64,000 nucleotides of DNA. Origin: Persicobacter diffluens (GTDB lineage Bacteria > Bacteroidota > Bacteroidia > Cytophagales > Cyclobacteriaceae). The position numbers and the translations under genes were made by a program. The notes below the pieces were generated by a model that was not told the DNA's origin, did no database searches, and was given only the letters and a program-made list of their open reading frames with translations. How positions within the stretch are numbered: the stretch's first letter is position 1; each line of letters opens with the position of its first letter. The DNA is taken from contig NZ_BQKE01000002.1 of NCBI RefSeq assembly GCF_036244895.1, positions 1,426,001 through 1,490,000 of the forward strand, written 5' to 3'. Below are positions 63,939 to 64,000 of the stretch, piece after piece.

Positions 63939-64000
63939 TTAAGCCATAGAATGGAAAACGTTCAATACGTCATCATCCTCTTCAATTTTTTCCAATAGTT
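63939..64000 (-). CDS. yebC: C-terminal end of a YebC/PmpR-family transcriptional regulator
   Basis: Only the last 20 codons lie in the window. They read LLEKIEEDDDVLNVFHSMA and stop. The 'LE-x-x-DDV-x-x-V-(F/Y)' ending is the conserved C-terminus of YebC/PmpR DNA-binding and translation-related regulators. The short stretch makes the call probable, not certain. Terminator immediately after. Confidence 0.7.
   Translation of the reverse strand, partial: LLEKIEEDDDVLNVFHSMA

Overview
The window looks like chromosomal DNA of a Bacteroidota bacterium, most likely a Cytophagales-type marine or soil member. The pointers are a SusC/SusD pair, many lipoproteins with a Cys lipobox, GH92 and GHL10 glycosidases, a TonB-receptor/DUF4249 pair, DUF2490, DUF5009 and DUF4623 proteins, promoter-like TAnnTTTG boxes instead of a classical -10, and few Shine-Dalgarno sequences. 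The genus cannot be fixed from the sequence alone.

Left part (976-24662): one large glycan-utilisation locus, all on the + strand. A ROK-family regulator is followed by a tight seven-gene operon (2590-13245): SSS symporter, DUF4434 protein, AGE-type sugar epimerase, DUF5009 acyltransferase-like membrane protein, GHL10 glycosidase, FAD-dependent oxidoreductase and GH92 alpha-mannosidase. After an intrinsic terminator come SusC, SusD, a YkuD-like (L,D-transpeptidase fold) exported protein, a DUF4623 lipoprotein, a second GHL10 enzyme carried on three DUF5018-like modules, and an SGNH hydrolase. GHL10 is the family of E. coli DigH (denuded peptidoglycan hydrolase). Together with the YkuD-like protein, the epimerase and the ROK regulator it suggests an amino-sugar or peptidoglycan-like glycan, whereas GH92 points to mannose-containing glycans. 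The true substrate is open.

Middle (25021-37324): an MFS transporter, a thioredoxin-fold lipoprotein, a small lipoprotein, a DUF6398 protein, and a four-gene operon (29626-35934) whose genes overlap by ATGA at all three junctions. It encodes kleisin-like, MukE-like, SMC-like and TOPRIM proteins, that is, a Wadjet/MksFEBG-type plasmid-defence system with an unusually short JetD. A DUF2167 membrane protein follows.

Right part (37842-64000): a second GH92 enzyme in which Gln replaces the usual catalytic Glu, an EamA transporter, a SUMF1-like lipoprotein, a TonB receptor with its DUF4249 lipoprotein, a PAS kinase/response-regulator pair, a MATE exporter, a HAD lipoprotein, a HopJ-family protein, a complete ISAs1-family insertion sequence with 16-bp inverted repeats and a 9-bp target duplication, a GAF-domain membrane protein, a second histidine kinase, a DEAD-box RNA helicase and the end of a YebC-family gene.

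The most striking unexplained structure is a dispersed intergenic repeat (family A), about 220-230 bp, with 20-bp terminal inverted repeats. There are twelve copies in 64 kb plus several solo ends. In five places its terminal repeat, or a solo copy of it, overlaps or touches a host stop codon. A second inverted-ended family (B, about 150 bp) occurs four times, once fused directly to an A copy. No tRNA, rRNA, CRISPR array or prophage was seen.
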